A stretch of 64,000 nucleotides of DNA, taken from positions 1 through 64,000 of the forward strand of contig CALIWR010000022.1 in NCBI GenBank assembly GCA_938046585.1, given 5' to 3'. This document shows, piece after piece, positions 1 to 8,783 of this stretch (position 1 is the stretch's first letter; each line of letters starts with the position of its first letter). Made by a program: the position numbers and the translations under genes. This stretch comes from an uncultured Propionibacteriaceae bacterium. GTDB lineage: Bacteria; Actinomycetota; Actinomycetes; Propionibacteriales; Propionibacteriaceae. The notes under the pieces are model-generated. The model searched no databases, was not told the DNA's origin, and saw only the letters and a list, made by a program, of their open reading frames with translations.

Positions 1-57
1 ACCCTCATGACCGACCTCAGCATCCTGTTCCCCGACTCCCCAGACTCCCCCGAATAA
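1..57 (+). CDS. 3' end of a GAD-like/DUF1851-type protein (partial)
   Basis: The first 18 codons of the window are open and end at TAA (55-57). The last visible residues include T-L-M-T-D-L-S. The next gene (172-834) ends with T-L-M-A-D-V-T, so the two appear to be tandem paralogues. Only the tail is visible, so the family call rests on that short similarity and on adjacency. If correct, this is another putative immunity protein of the same family, with most of the gene lying to the left of the window. Confidence 0.4.
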   Translation, partial: TLMTDLSILFPDSPDSPE

Positions 58-171
58 CATGATCGCGACGCTGACAAGTGCACTCGATCGTGGAAAAGCA
101 CCCGATAGCGGCTTCACTGCCACCACGGCAGTATGAATACCACACATAAACCCTACTACCCGAGGAGTGAC

Positions 172-834
172 ATGGTCAGCAGCAAAGAATGGGCCGAGAT
201 CCAACAGATCCTGGGATATCCAATCAGCACCAAACCGGTACCGCCGCAACGGTATCAACAGTTCGCCCGGGTCTTCCCGCCCCTGCTCTTGGGACTGTGG
301 CAGACGTACGGCTTCGCCGGCTTCCACCACGGCCGCTACTGGCTGTGCGATCCGGTCGAATGGCAGCCCGCCGTCGACGCCTGGACCGAGGGCCTTAATC
401 TCGCCATGGGGCCCGACATCTGGCACGCCATCGTCCGGACCGCCTTCGGCAAGATCACCCTGTGGGGCGAACGTACCGGCTGCAGCCTGAGCATCAGCCC
501 CGTGTACGGACGGCTCTACCCCACCGCCCGGTCGATCACCATGATGGGCAGCGATCACGACCGCGACTTCCAGATCGCAACGGCGGTCGCCGGCCCCATC
601 GTGCTCGCCGACATGCGGGGCTCAGACGAGAAGCCGCTATTCGAACGGGCCCTGCAGGCCCACGGGCCGGTCGGCCCAGACACCATGTACACCTTCGTCC
701 CCACCTACCACCTCGGCGGGCCGCTCAGCGTCGACCACATCGTGATCGACGGCGCCGTCACCCACGTCATGCTCCTGGCCGACCTCGTCCCCCACACCCT
801 CATGGCCGACGTCACCTTGAATCCCCCACAGTGA
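172..834 (+). CDS. GAD-like / DUF1851 domain protein, putative immunity protein
   Basis: A 220-residue soluble protein. The N-terminal half has the aromatic pattern of GAD-like domains (F-P-P-L-L-L-G-L-W, then G-F-A-G-F, then Y-W-L-C-D-P). The middle has F-G-K-I-T-L-W-G-E, as in the DUF1851/Tdi1-type C-terminal domain of contact-dependent and type VI immunity proteins. The ATG at 172 is preferred because GAGGAG lies at 162-167; an in-frame ATG at 133 would add 13 residues but has no ribosome site. The preceding gene fragment ends in a very similar tail, so this is probably one of a tandem set. No toxin gene is visible here; the immunity role is inferred from family membership only. Confidence 0.6.
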   Translation: MVSSKEWAEIQQILGYPISTKPVPPQRYQQFARVFPPLLLGLWQTYGFAGFHHGRYWLCDPVEWQPAVDAWTEGLNLAMGPDIWHAIVRTAFGKITLWGERTGCSLSISPVYGRLYPTARSITMMGSDHDRDFQIATAVAGPIVLADMRGSDEKPLFERALQAHGPVGPDTMYTFVPTYHLGGPLSVDHIVIDGAVTHVMLLADLVPHTLMADVTLNPPQ

Positions 835-840
835 CCGGTC

Positions 841-1644
841 TCAGCAGAAGGTGGTGGGGCCTCCCGGCGGCGCCGGTGACGGTTCGGCGTCGTCATCGGT
901 GAAGGCCGGGGCGTGACCAACCCAGCGGGCCAGGTGCAGGCCGCCCATCACTCGGTACGGGAAGACGGCTTGGTGGGCCCGGCGTTCCAGCCGGGGATGG
1001 TCAATCCCACCGCCGGCGGAGACCACCAGGTTACCGAACCGGTGCCCTTTCAAGGTGGCCGGCTCGACTGCGCAAACCACCGGCTGGAACCGGTCCGCGA
1101 TCCCGGCGGTGACCCGCTTCGCGTACCAGAACGGGACCCGGTCGGTGATGTTGAGGCTGAGGCTGCCGCCGGGTACGAGGACCCGGGCCACCTCACCCCA
1201 CCATTCGGCGGTAGTGAGTTCAGCCGGCACCCGAGCTCCGGCGAAGGCATCCACGATCACCAGGTCGGCGTAGTCGTCAGACATCGCGGCCAGCCCGGCC
1301 CGCCCGTCCACCGGGCGGACCTTGATCCCCGAGCGCCGCGGCAGCGGGACCTGGGCCCGGACCTGGGCGGTCAGCTCGGCGTCGGGCTCCAGCACGATCT
1401 GCGCCGAGGTGGGTCGGGTCGCCGCCACGTACCGGGCCAGGGTCATCCCGGCCCCGCCCACATGCACCACCCGGATCCGCTCTCCCGGCGGACGCATGGT
1501 GTCGATCACATCCCCGATCCGCTGCATGTAGTCAAACTCCAGCCGAGTCGGATCGGCCGGGTCCACAAAAGACTGGTCGGCGCCGTCAACGCGCACGAGG
1601 AAGGCCCCCGACAGGTCCCGGTCGCTCACCAGCATGGCGGCCAT
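841..1644 (-). CDS. Spermidine synthase-like methyltransferase-fold protein
   Basis: A 267-residue protein with a Rossmann-type SAM-binding pattern: R-V-V-H-V-G-G-A-G (motif I), an acidic residue after the second strand (V-L-E-P-D), then D-L-V-I-V-D-A-F-A-G. This is the layout of the polyamine-synthase-like family found widely in actinobacteria, often linked to MFS transporters. It starts 5 bp after the stop of the MFS gene 1649-2845, so the two are almost certainly co-transcribed. True aminopropyltransferase activity is not demonstrated by the sequence; many members of this family have unknown substrates. It ends convergently 7 bp from the immunity-like gene. Confidence 0.7.
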   Translation of the reverse strand: MAAMLVSDRDLSGAFLVRVDGADQSFVDPADPTRLEFDYMQRIGDVIDTMRPPGERIRVVHVGGAGMTLARYVAATRPTSAQIVLEPDAELTAQVRAQVPLPRRSGIKVRPVDGRAGLAAMSDDYADLVIVDAFAGARVPAELTTAEWWGEVARVLVPGGSLSLNITDRVPFWYAKRVTAGIADRFQPVVCAVEPATLKGHRFGNLVVSAGGGIDHPRLERRAHQAVFPYRVMGGLHLARWVGHAPAFTDDDAEPSPAPPGGPTTFC

Positions 1645-1648
1645 TGTG

Positions 1649-2845
1649 TCAGCCCCGGGACCGCGCTAACTTCCTGTTGATCAGTCCGGACAAGGCCGCG
1701 ACCGCGGCCGCCAGGATCGGCAGCAGCAACGCGCTGCGGGCGCCGCGGATATCCACCAGCACCCCACCCAGTGAGGAGCCAGTCGCCACCCCGACCGTGA
1801 CACAGGTCCCGAGCACGGTCATCACGGTCGAGATCTGGGCCAGCGGCGAACGCTGCTCCCCGATCGCAAAGGCCGCGATCAACGCCGGCGCCAGGCAGCA
1901 GCCACACAGGAAACACGCCAACGCCAACAGCCCCGGGGAACTGGCCAGCGCCAGGCCCGGCGAAACCACCAGTAGCCCCGTCCCGAAGACCACCAGCCGC
2001 CGCCCCTGCCCAAAACCGACCGGGATCCGGGTGGTCGCCAGCCCCGACAGGGCACTGCCGACACCCATCGCGCCATACACGATCCCGGTCCAGCCGCCCA
2101 AGCCGAGCCCGGTCAGCCAGGCGGTGATCCCGGTCGAGGAGGAGCCGAAGATCACTCCGATCGCGGCGCAGACCATCCCAGCCGGAACCAGCCGCAGCCA
2201 CGGCACCCGTACCGGCTCACTGTCGCTGAGCTGGTGGGTCCTGCCGGGCGGCAGCGCAGTCGGGTGCACGGCGAAGGCCATCGGCAGCAGCAGCCCCAGC
2301 ACCAGCGCTGTCCCCAGCCCGGCCAGCGGGTGCAGCAGCGTCAGCAGGCTGACCGAAACCGGACCGACCACGAAGGCGGCCTCGTCGATCGCCCCTTCGT
2401 ACGCCATCGCGACCCCGGAATAGCGGGCCCGGTCATCGTGACGGCGGGACTGGGCGACCCAGCGGCTACGGGCCATCGCCCCGACCTGCGGGTTCCCCGC
2501 CCCAGTCAGCAGCGCTAACGCCACCAGCCACCCCAGCCCGGTCCCAGGACGCAGCATCAGTACCAGGACCAGCAGCGCGACCGTGGTGACCGTGGCCGCC
2601 ACGATCCCGGCCCGCCGCTGCCCCCACCGGTCTGCGGCGGCGCCGACCAGCGGCCCGCCGACTGCGGTCCCCAGGGCCACCCCGGCCACGATACTGCCGG
2701 CCGCAGCGAAGCTGTTCAGCTGCGCATAGCCGTACAGGGTGAGCCCCAGCGACAGCATCGCCGGCGGGATCCGGGCGAACATCCCCAGGCCGACGAAGGA
2801 CACCCCGACGCTGCGCAACAGCGCGACCAGCCCAAACTCAGGCAC
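1649..2845 (-). CDS. MFS transporter
   Basis: A 398-residue protein with about twelve hydrophobic segments and the loop 2-3 motif G-A-A-A-D-R-W-G-Q-R-R-A-G, diagnostic of the major facilitator superfamily. The start is GTG at 2845, preceded by AGGAGG. The substrate cannot be predicted. The downstream spermidine-synthase-like gene follows after 5 bp; such pairs (and fusions) are common in actinobacteria, which suggests export or uptake of a small cationic or methylated compound, but that is inference. Confidence 0.8.
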   Translation of the reverse strand: MPEFGLVALLRSVGVSFVGLGMFARIPPAMLSLGLTLYGYAQLNSFAAAGSIVAGVALGTAVGGPLVGAAADRWGQRRAGIVAATVTTVALLVLVLMLRPGTGLGWLVALALLTGAGNPQVGAMARSRWVAQSRRHDDRARYSGVAMAYEGAIDEAAFVVGPVSVSLLTLLHPLAGLGTALVLGLLLPMAFAVHPTALPPGRTHQLSDSEPVRVPWLRLVPAGMVCAAIGVIFGSSSTGITAWLTGLGLGGWTGIVYGAMGVGSALSGLATTRIPVGFGQGRRLVVFGTGLLVVSPGLALASSPGLLALACFLCGCCLAPALIAAFAIGEQRSPLAQISTVMTVLGTCVTVGVATGSSLGGVLVDIRGARSALLLPILAAAVAALSGLINRKLARSRG

Positions 2846-2943
2846 CCCACCTCCTGATCGGCCTGCCGACCGCCCAGCCTAGTGCCTGAGGCCCAGACCG
2901 CCGTACGTCTTTTCCTTTCAGAAACCCCGGCTAGCGGCGGTGC

Positions 2944-5526
2944 TCATCGGATGTCGCTGACCCGCAGTCCCTCCCGGTCGTCCGTTACATCGAAGACCAC
3001 GCTCTGCCCATCGCGGACCTCGCCGGCCAGCACCTGGCGGGCAAGCTGGTCCTCCATCGCGGTCTGGATCAGCCGCTTCAGCGGGCGCGCCCCGTACAAC
3101 GGGTCGAATCCCTTGTCCGCCAACCAGTCCTGGGCGGCCGGGGTGGTCTCGATGCTGATCCGTCGATCCGTCAGTCGGTTATTGAGCCGGGCCAGGTTGA
3201 TGTCGACGATCCGGTGCAGGTCTTCCCGGGTGAGTGGCTCGAACATCACGATGCTGTCGAGCCGGTTCAAGAATTCCGGCTTGAACGCCTTGCGGACCAC
3301 ACCCATCACCGCGTCCTGCTTCAGCTCGGGGCTCATGGTCGGGTCGGCCAGGAATTGCGAGCCCAGATTCGAGGTCAGGATCAAGATCACGTTCCGGAAG
3401 TCGACGGTACGGCCCTGGCCGTCGGTGAGCCGGCCGTCATCGAGTACCTGGAGCAGGATGTTGAAGATTTCCGGGTGGGCCTTCTCGACCTCGTCCAGCA
3501 ACACCACCGAGTACGGGCGGCGCCGCACCGCCTCGGTCAGCTGACCACCCTCCTCATAGCCGACGTAGCCGGGGGGCGCGCCGACCAGCCGGGACACGGC
3601 GAACTTCTCCGAGTACTCGCTCATGTCGATCCGGACCATGGCGGAATCGTCGTCGAAGAGGAACCCGGCCAAGGCCTTCGCCAGCTCGGTCTTGCCGACG
3701 CCGGTAGGGCCGAGGAAGAGGAACGAGCCGGTGGGCCGGTTCGGATCGGAGATCCCGGCCCGGGCCCGGCGGACCGCGTCTGAGACCGCTTTTACTGCGG
3801 TGTCCTGGCCGACCAGCCGCTCACCCAGCCGCTGCTCCATCTGCAGCAGCTTCTCCGATTCGCCCTCCAGCATCTTGCCGACCGGGATCCCGGTCCAGCT
3901 CGATACCACCTCGGCGATGTCGGTGGCAGCGACCTCGTCGGACACCATCCGGGACTGGTTCTCGGCCTGGGCGGCCTGTTCCATCTGGGATTCGATGGTG
4001 GGGATCTGCCCGTACAGGATCTCCGAGGCCTTAGTCAGGTCACCTTCGCGTTGGGCCCGCTCGGCCTCCATCCGGAGCCGGTCGATCTGTTCCTTGAGCT
4101 CACCGACCCGGTTCAAGCCGGATTTCTCTGACTCCCAGCGCTGTTCCAGGGAACGCAGCTGCTCCTGGCTGTCGGCAAGTTCAGCGCGCAGCCTCGCCAA
4201 CCGGTCTACCGAGGCCGGGTCGTCTTCTTTCTCCAGGGCCAGCTGTTGCATCGTCATCCGGTCCACCTGGCGGCGTAGCTTGTCGATCTCTTCTGGGGAA
4301 GAATCGATTTCCATCCGCAGCCGTGAGGCGGCCTCGTCGATCAGGTCGATCGCCTTGTCCGGCAGCTGCCGGGAGGTGATGTAGCGGTTCGACAGTTGGG
4401 CCGCGGCGACCAGGGCGGCGTCGGTAATCCGGACCTTGTGATGCGCCTCGTACCGCTCCCGCAGCCCGCGCAGGATCGCGATCGTGTCTTCGACCGAAGG
4501 CTCCCCCACGTACACCTGCTGGAAGCGCCGCTCCAGGGCCGGATCCTTCTCGATCCGCTCCCGGTACTCGTCGAGGGTGGTGGCACCGATCATCCGTAGC
4601 TCGCCGCGCGACAGCATCGGCTTCAGCATGTTCCCGGCGTCCATCGACGAGTCACCGGTAGCGCCGGCGCCGACCATGGTGTGCAGCTCGTCGATGAAAG
4701 TGATGATCTGCCCCTCGGCCTCGACGATCTCCTTCAGGACAGCCTTCAGCCGCTCCTCGAACTCGCCGCGGAACTTGGCGCCGGCCACCATGCTGGCCAG
4801 GTCCAGCGAGACCAGCCGGCGTCCCTTGAGTGAATCTGGGACGTCACCGGCGACGATCCGCTGCGCCAGCCCGTCGACGACGGCGGTTTTGCCGACCCCG
4901 GGCTCTCCGATCAGGACCGGGTTGTTCTTGGTACGGCGAGCCAGCACCTGCACCACCCGGCGGATCTCGGTGTCGCGGCCGATCACCGGGTCCAGTCGGC
5001 CCTCGCGGGCCTTGCGGGTGAGGTCCACCGAATACTTGTCGAGCGCTGACTCGCCGCCCTCCTGCTCGGCCGAGGTGACCCGACGGCTGCCGCGGGACGT
5101 GTTGAACTGTTGGGTGATCTTCTCGGCATTAACGCCCAGACTGGTCAGGATCATCTGGGCATCAGAGGTGACCGAGGCCAAGGCGATCAGCAGATGCTCG
5201 GTAGCGACAAATTGGTCGCCGAGCTGCTGGGCCCGGGTCTCGGCGTCAGCCAGCACCCGGGCTAGGGCGCCTGACAGGTTGGGCTGGGCGACCGAGTTGC
5301 CCTGAGCCGAGGGCAGTTTCGTGATCGCGCCCTTGGCGGCCGCCGCGACGATCTTGGGGTCTGCGCCGATGGCGTCGAGCAGCGGTCCGACGGTGTTGTC
5401 GGGGATGGTGAGCAGGGCCTCCAGCAGGTGGACCGGCTCAACGGTGGGATTGCCGTGGGTGAGCGCAGAGCGGGTCGCCATCGACACCGCATCGCGGCTC
5501 ATGGCAGTGAGCTTGGATGTCTCCAT
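2944..5526 (-). CDS. clpB: ATP-dependent disaggregase ClpB
   Basis: An 860-residue class I Clp/Hsp100 ATPase of normal ClpB length. It has a Clp-N domain (about 1-145), AAA-1 with Walker A G-E-P-G-V-G-K-T at 207-214, the long coiled-coil middle domain (about 410-530) that distinguishes ClpB from ClpC, AAA-2 with G-P-T-G-V-G-K-T, and a D2-small domain. It rescues aggregated proteins together with DnaK in the cytosol. An HspR-type HAIR operator sits 28-48 bp upstream of the start (5554-5574), so heat-shock repression is likely. Monocistronic by layout. Confidence 0.97.
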   Translation of the reverse strand: METSKLTAMSRDAVSMATRSALTHGNPTVEPVHLLEALLTIPDNTVGPLLDAIGADPKIVAAAAKGAITKLPSAQGNSVAQPNLSGALARVLADAETRAQQLGDQFVATEHLLIALASVTSDAQMILTSLGVNAEKITQQFNTSRGSRRVTSAEQEGGESALDKYSVDLTRKAREGRLDPVIGRDTEIRRVVQVLARRTKNNPVLIGEPGVGKTAVVDGLAQRIVAGDVPDSLKGRRLVSLDLASMVAGAKFRGEFEERLKAVLKEIVEAEGQIITFIDELHTMVGAGATGDSSMDAGNMLKPMLSRGELRMIGATTLDEYRERIEKDPALERRFQQVYVGEPSVEDTIAILRGLRERYEAHHKVRITDAALVAAAQLSNRYITSRQLPDKAIDLIDEAASRLRMEIDSSPEEIDKLRRQVDRMTMQQLALEKEDDPASVDRLARLRAELADSQEQLRSLEQRWESEKSGLNRVGELKEQIDRLRMEAERAQREGDLTKASEILYGQIPTIESQMEQAAQAENQSRMVSDEVAATDIAEVVSSWTGIPVGKMLEGESEKLLQMEQRLGERLVGQDTAVKAVSDAVRRARAGISDPNRPTGSFLFLGPTGVGKTELAKALAGFLFDDDSAMVRIDMSEYSEKFAVSRLVGAPPGYVGYEEGGQLTEAVRRRPYSVVLLDEVEKAHPEIFNILLQVLDDGRLTDGQGRTVDFRNVILILTSNLGSQFLADPTMSPELKQDAVMGVVRKAFKPEFLNRLDSIVMFEPLTREDLHRIVDINLARLNNRLTDRRISIETTPAAQDWLADKGFDPLYGARPLKRLIQTAMEDQLARQVLAGEVRDGQSVVFDVTDDREGLRVSDIR

Positions 5527-5553
5527 GTACGATCTGGTCTCCTTGCGGTCAAA

Positions 5554-5574
5554 GTTGAGTGCACCTGACTCAAC
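5554..5574. promoter_or_regulatory. HAIR operator (HspR-binding inverted repeat) of clpB
   Basis: The sequence is GTTGAGT, a 7-nt spacer, then ACTCAAC. The known HspR-associated inverted repeat is CTTGAGT-N7-ACTCAAG, so six of seven bases match in each arm and the spacing is exact. It lies just upstream of clpB, a classic HspR target in actinobacteria. Confidence 0.85.
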
Positions 5575-5970
5575 CTTAGAGGATGGCTGGGTATTCCCGA
5601 CGCTACCGCCTGAACACCAGCGGACCTCGGACGGCCTGGCGCTACGGCCCTGATGCTTCTCTCGAGAAAGGTGATACCCCTGGTGGTTCTGGTCGTCTAC
5701 ACCCCAGGCCTGACAGGAAACGAGACGGCAACAGAAGGCGTAAACCGAGGTCGGTGTTTTCTTTGACCCCTATTCCGCGTATCGTCACCTCCATGGAAGC
5801 AGCCCAGCGGCTTGGGGGCCGCCACGCAGGCGTGGTGGCGGTGACCAGGACTGCTGCGAACAGCAAGGTGACGTTCATCGTCAAGGACGGACGAGTCACT
5901 GAGCGCTGATCTTCCTGTCCCGGTCCCGTCAGGTGGCCGGGTTTCCCGCCCCCCAAGGAGATTCTCAATA
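5575..5970. other. Gene-poor intergenic region, with one doubtful 38-codon ORF
   Basis: No convincing gene is seen in these 396 bases. An ATG at 5793 opens a 38-codon plus-strand frame ending at 5909, with basic and hydrophobic residues and no ribosome site (the upstream CACCTCC is the complement of one). The region also holds a GC-rich near-palindrome around 5819-5845 (CCGCCAC ... GTGGCGG), so it may be structured RNA or simply spacer. The right end carries AAGGAG (5955-5960), the ribosome site of the next gene. Confidence 0.4.
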
Positions 5971-6465
5971 ATGCTCTACCCCACCATCCTCCTCTTTCTG
6001 TCGTTCAGCACGGGTTCCCTGATCAGGGGGGTCGGGGACTCCGCGACTGAACCGGCGACGTGGGAGGGGACTATCGCTGTGCACTCGTCCTCAGTGCCTC
6101 GTCCGTACAACTGGACGCGACGGATCACGCTCAACGCCACGAGCGCTGACATTGCCGTCACGTGGTGCCCGACTCAGGACCGGCATGCCGAGCCAGTCAC
6201 CCGACAGTGGACCCGTACCCTGAGCGACAACGAGCTGGTCCGCGTCGACACCCTGATCTCGCGGCTGGATCTGTCGACCAATGCCCGGATCCGCCCTGGA
6301 TCCTGCTGGATCGACCTGAACCTGACCTCGTCGCTGGGCCAGTCGGTGTCACTGACGACCCTGCCCGGCAGCGCCAACAACACCACCGCTCGGCAGCTGT
6401 ACGCACTGCTCGCCGGCTCGGGTGATGTCATCCTGCCGGCTCATTCGTTCGTCTGCCCCCGCTAG
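5971..6465 (+). CDS. Hypothetical secreted protein
   Basis: A 164-residue protein beginning with a short hydrophobic stretch (Y-P-T-I-L-L-F-L-S-F-S) that could be a signal sequence, although it lacks the usual lysine or arginine N-region. The rest is polar with two cysteines (W-C-P near residue 66 and S-C-W near 111) plus one near the C-terminus, as expected of an exported domain. AAGGAG lies 10 bp before the ATG. I do not recognise the family. It converges on the polysaccharide cassette with 18 bp between stops. Confidence 0.6.
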   Translation: MLYPTILLFLSFSTGSLIRGVGDSATEPATWEGTIAVHSSSVPRPYNWTRRITLNATSADIAVTWCPTQDRHAEPVTRQWTRTLSDNELVRVDTLISRLDLSTNARIRPGSCWIDLNLTSSLGQSVSLTTLPGSANNTTARQLYALLAGSGDVILPAHSFVCPR

Positions 6466-6483
6466 GGCCGACAGCGAAGCTAG

Positions 6484-7590
6484 TCAGTCGCGCAGGCCGC
6501 TCCACTGCCGATACCGGGCCAGGGTGGAAACCAGGAAGTTCACCACCCGCTCGGAGCAGTTGCCGATCTGGTAGTCCTGCGGGATTACCTTCGGTTCGCG
6601 CTGCATCGCCAGCCGCACCGCAGCCACCACGTTGGCCGGGTCGAGCCCGGTCATCGTGATCGCCGCCGTGTCTAGCGCCTCGGGCCGCTCGATCGAGTCT
6701 CGCAAGGTGACCGCCGGGAATCCGAGCAGGCTGGATTCCTCGGCGATGGTGCCAGAATCGGACAGGACGCAGGCGCTGTGCAGCTGCAGGTGGTTGTAGT
6801 CGAGGAAGCCGAGCGGCTCGTGGAAGGTGACTCCATCCACGGTCCGACCCCGGGCGTCGAGACGTTTTCGGGTCCGGGGATGAGTCGACACCAGCACCGG
6901 CAGGCTGACGTCCTGCGCGGCGGCCTGTAGGCAGTTGAGCAGGGCGTCAAGCCGGGCCGCAGAGTCGACGTTCTCCTCCCGGTGGGCGCTCACCAGCAGA
7001 TAGCCGCGGTCACTCAGCCCAAGCCGGGTCAAGACCTCCGAGGCCTCGATCGCGCTCCGGTGAGCCTCGAGCACCTCCTTCATCGGGGAGCCAGTTTTGA
7101 GGATCCGGCGCGGGTGCAGGCCCTCGGCGAGCAGGTTCTGTCGGGCGTGCTCGGTGTAGACCAGGTTGTAGTCGGCGACGTGGTCGACCAGGCGCCGGTT
7201 GGTCTCCTCCGGCACGTTCTCGTCGAAGCACCGGTTCCCGGCCTCCATGTGGTACACCGGGACCCGCATCCGTTTCGCCATCACGGCGCTGAGGCAGGAA
7301 TTCGTGTCCCCCAGCACCAGCAGCGCATCCGGCTGGAAGTCCCGGATCGCCTGCTCGGTCCCGGTCAGCACATCGGCGAGCACTTGGCCCAGGCTGTCGG
7401 TCCGGACCCCCAGCAACCGGTCCGGCGTCCGCAAGCCCAGATCATCAAAGAAGACCTCGTTCAGCAGCGGATCCCAGTTCTGCCCGGTATGGACCAGCAC
7501 ATGGTCGAAGCTCCGGTCGAGACGCTTCATCACCTCCGACAACCGGATGATCTCCGGACGGGTCCCGACAATGGTCATCACCTTAGTCAC
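6484..7590 (-). CDS. capG: UDP-N-acetylglucosamine 2-epimerase family enzyme (CapG/FnlC type)
   Basis: A 368-residue protein of the WecB family: N-terminal V-G-T-R-P-E-I-I-R-L, central A-G-N-R-C-F-D-E-N-V-P-E-E-T-N-R, and C-terminal L-S-D-S-G-T-I-A-E-E-S-S. In the UDP-L-FucNAc pathway CapG/FnlC performs the last 2-epimerisation, and the R-C-F-D-E form of the central motif fits the CapG/FnlC branch better than housekeeping WecB. It is the last gene of a minus-strand cassette after capE and capF (98 bp after capF), which supports this assignment over cell-wall teichoic-acid use. Cytosolic. Confidence 0.85.
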   Translation of the reverse strand: MTKVMTIVGTRPEIIRLSEVMKRLDRSFDHVLVHTGQNWDPLLNEVFFDDLGLRTPDRLLGVRTDSLGQVLADVLTGTEQAIRDFQPDALLVLGDTNSCLSAVMAKRMRVPVYHMEAGNRCFDENVPEETNRRLVDHVADYNLVYTEHARQNLLAEGLHPRRILKTGSPMKEVLEAHRSAIEASEVLTRLGLSDRGYLLVSAHREENVDSAARLDALLNCLQAAAQDVSLPVLVSTHPRTRKRLDARGRTVDGVTFHEPLGFLDYNHLQLHSACVLSDSGTIAEESSLLGFPAVTLRDSIERPEALDTAAITMTGLDPANVVAAVRLAMQREPKVIPQDYQIGNCSERVVNFLVSTLARYRQWSGLRD

Positions 7591-7688
7591 GGCGCCATCC
7601 TTCCACCCTGGGATCTGCGTGCCGGTTCCCGCGGGGTGACGTTGCGACTCAGGCCAGCGGTCTGGTCGGCCGGGGCCACCGGCGAGGC

Positions 7689-8783
7689 TCAGGCCCTCGG
7701 CCGTACCGGCTCCGGGTAGGTGTCGGGATGCTGCGGATCAAATAGTTCATTGGTCCAAAACATGGTGGTCACCACCGTGTCGGCGGCGGTGAGGTTGTGA
7801 GTCCACATCGTCGGCATGTCGATCGCTACCGGCTCATCACCAGACACCTGGAAGGTCACCACTTCGTCGGTGAGGTGCCGACGCAGGGCGATCTCGGCAC
7901 GACCGTCAAGGACCCAGAAACGTTCGATCTTGCGCAGGTGGAAATGCTCGCCGCGGCTGAAACCCGGGTTGGTGGTGGAGACGAAAGCCTGCCCGCCGAC
8001 GCCGCGGGTCCGAATCCCCTCCACCAGCCGGCCCCGCGGGTCGCTGCGCGGCTCGAGCCGGATCGGGTATCCGTGCGGGAACAACGCCGCCCGATAGGTG
8101 TTGAACAGGTCCAGCCGGAAATCGTCGCCGATCTCGGGGATCGTGCCATTGGCGTAGTCAGCGCGGAACTCGGCCAGCAGCTGCCAGACCTGTGAGAGCC
8201 GGATTTGGTGCGGCGGCGGAATCAGCGTCTGGCCGGGGCCGTCCAACGCGTCCAACAGCAGCTGGGCCGCCTGCTGGGCGTGCAACAACCCGATCGGACG
8301 GTCATCGATCTGTTCCGGCGCAGATCCATTCGCGGCCAAAGCCACCATGGTCTGGACGAAGGAGTTGTAGTACGGACGGCCCTGCTCGCCGAACAGATTC
8401 GGCAACCGGGCCTCGGTGTACGGGGTTCCCCAGCCGGCTGCGGCCTCGGCCAGCAGCTGGGAGGCAGTGGCCTTGCCGATCCCGTATGGGGTGCTGTTGC
8501 CGCTCTGAATCGAATTCGCAAAGACCAGCCGGGCACCCTGGGGGCCGAGCGCGGCGACCACGTCCCGGGCCAAGGCGATATTGCCGTCGCGGACCAAGTC
8601 GTCGTCGCCCCGGTTCACCCCGGCCAGGTGGACCACCGCATCCGCCCCGGCCAGCATGGCGGGCAGCCGGGGCCAGTCGGACCTGGTCACCGAGATGACC
8701 TCCAGGTCTGGACGCAGCGCCGACGCCCGTACCCGCAGGTGCCAGCCCAGGAAACCATCGCTCCCGGTAACCGCGACCTTCAT
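7689..8783 (-). CDS. capF: Bifunctional UDP-sugar epimerase/reductase CapF (SDR plus cupin)
   Basis: A 364-residue two-domain protein. Residues 1-245 form an extended SDR with G-S-D-G-F-L-G-W-H at the NAD(P)-binding turn; residues about 250-360 form a cupin with G-E-H-F-H-L-R-K-I-E-R-F. This arrangement is characteristic of CapF/FnlB, which 3-epimerises and then reduces the CapE product to UDP-L-talosamine derivatives on the way to UDP-L-FucNAc. The start overlaps the capE stop by 4 bp, so translation is coupled. Confidence 0.9.
   Translation of the reverse strand: MKVAVTGSDGFLGWHLRVRASALRPDLEVISVTRSDWPRLPAMLAGADAVVHLAGVNRGDDDLVRDGNIALARDVVAALGPQGARLVFANSIQSGNSTPYGIGKATASQLLAEAAAGWGTPYTEARLPNLFGEQGRPYYNSFVQTMVALAANGSAPEQIDDRPIGLLHAQQAAQLLLDALDGPGQTLIPPPHQIRLSQVWQLLAEFRADYANGTIPEIGDDFRLDLFNTYRAALFPHGYPIRLEPRSDPRGRLVEGIRTRGVGGQAFVSTTNPGFSRGEHFHLRKIERFWVLDGRAEIALRRHLTDEVVTFQVSGDEPVAIDMPTMWTHNLTAADTVVTTMFWTNELFDPQHPDTYPEPVRPRA

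Noticed and set aside
5793..5909. 38-codon plus-strand ORF as a real gene
   Set aside because: No ribosome site or leaderless -10 box, and it overlaps a GC-rich near-palindrome; kept only as a note in the intergenic entry.
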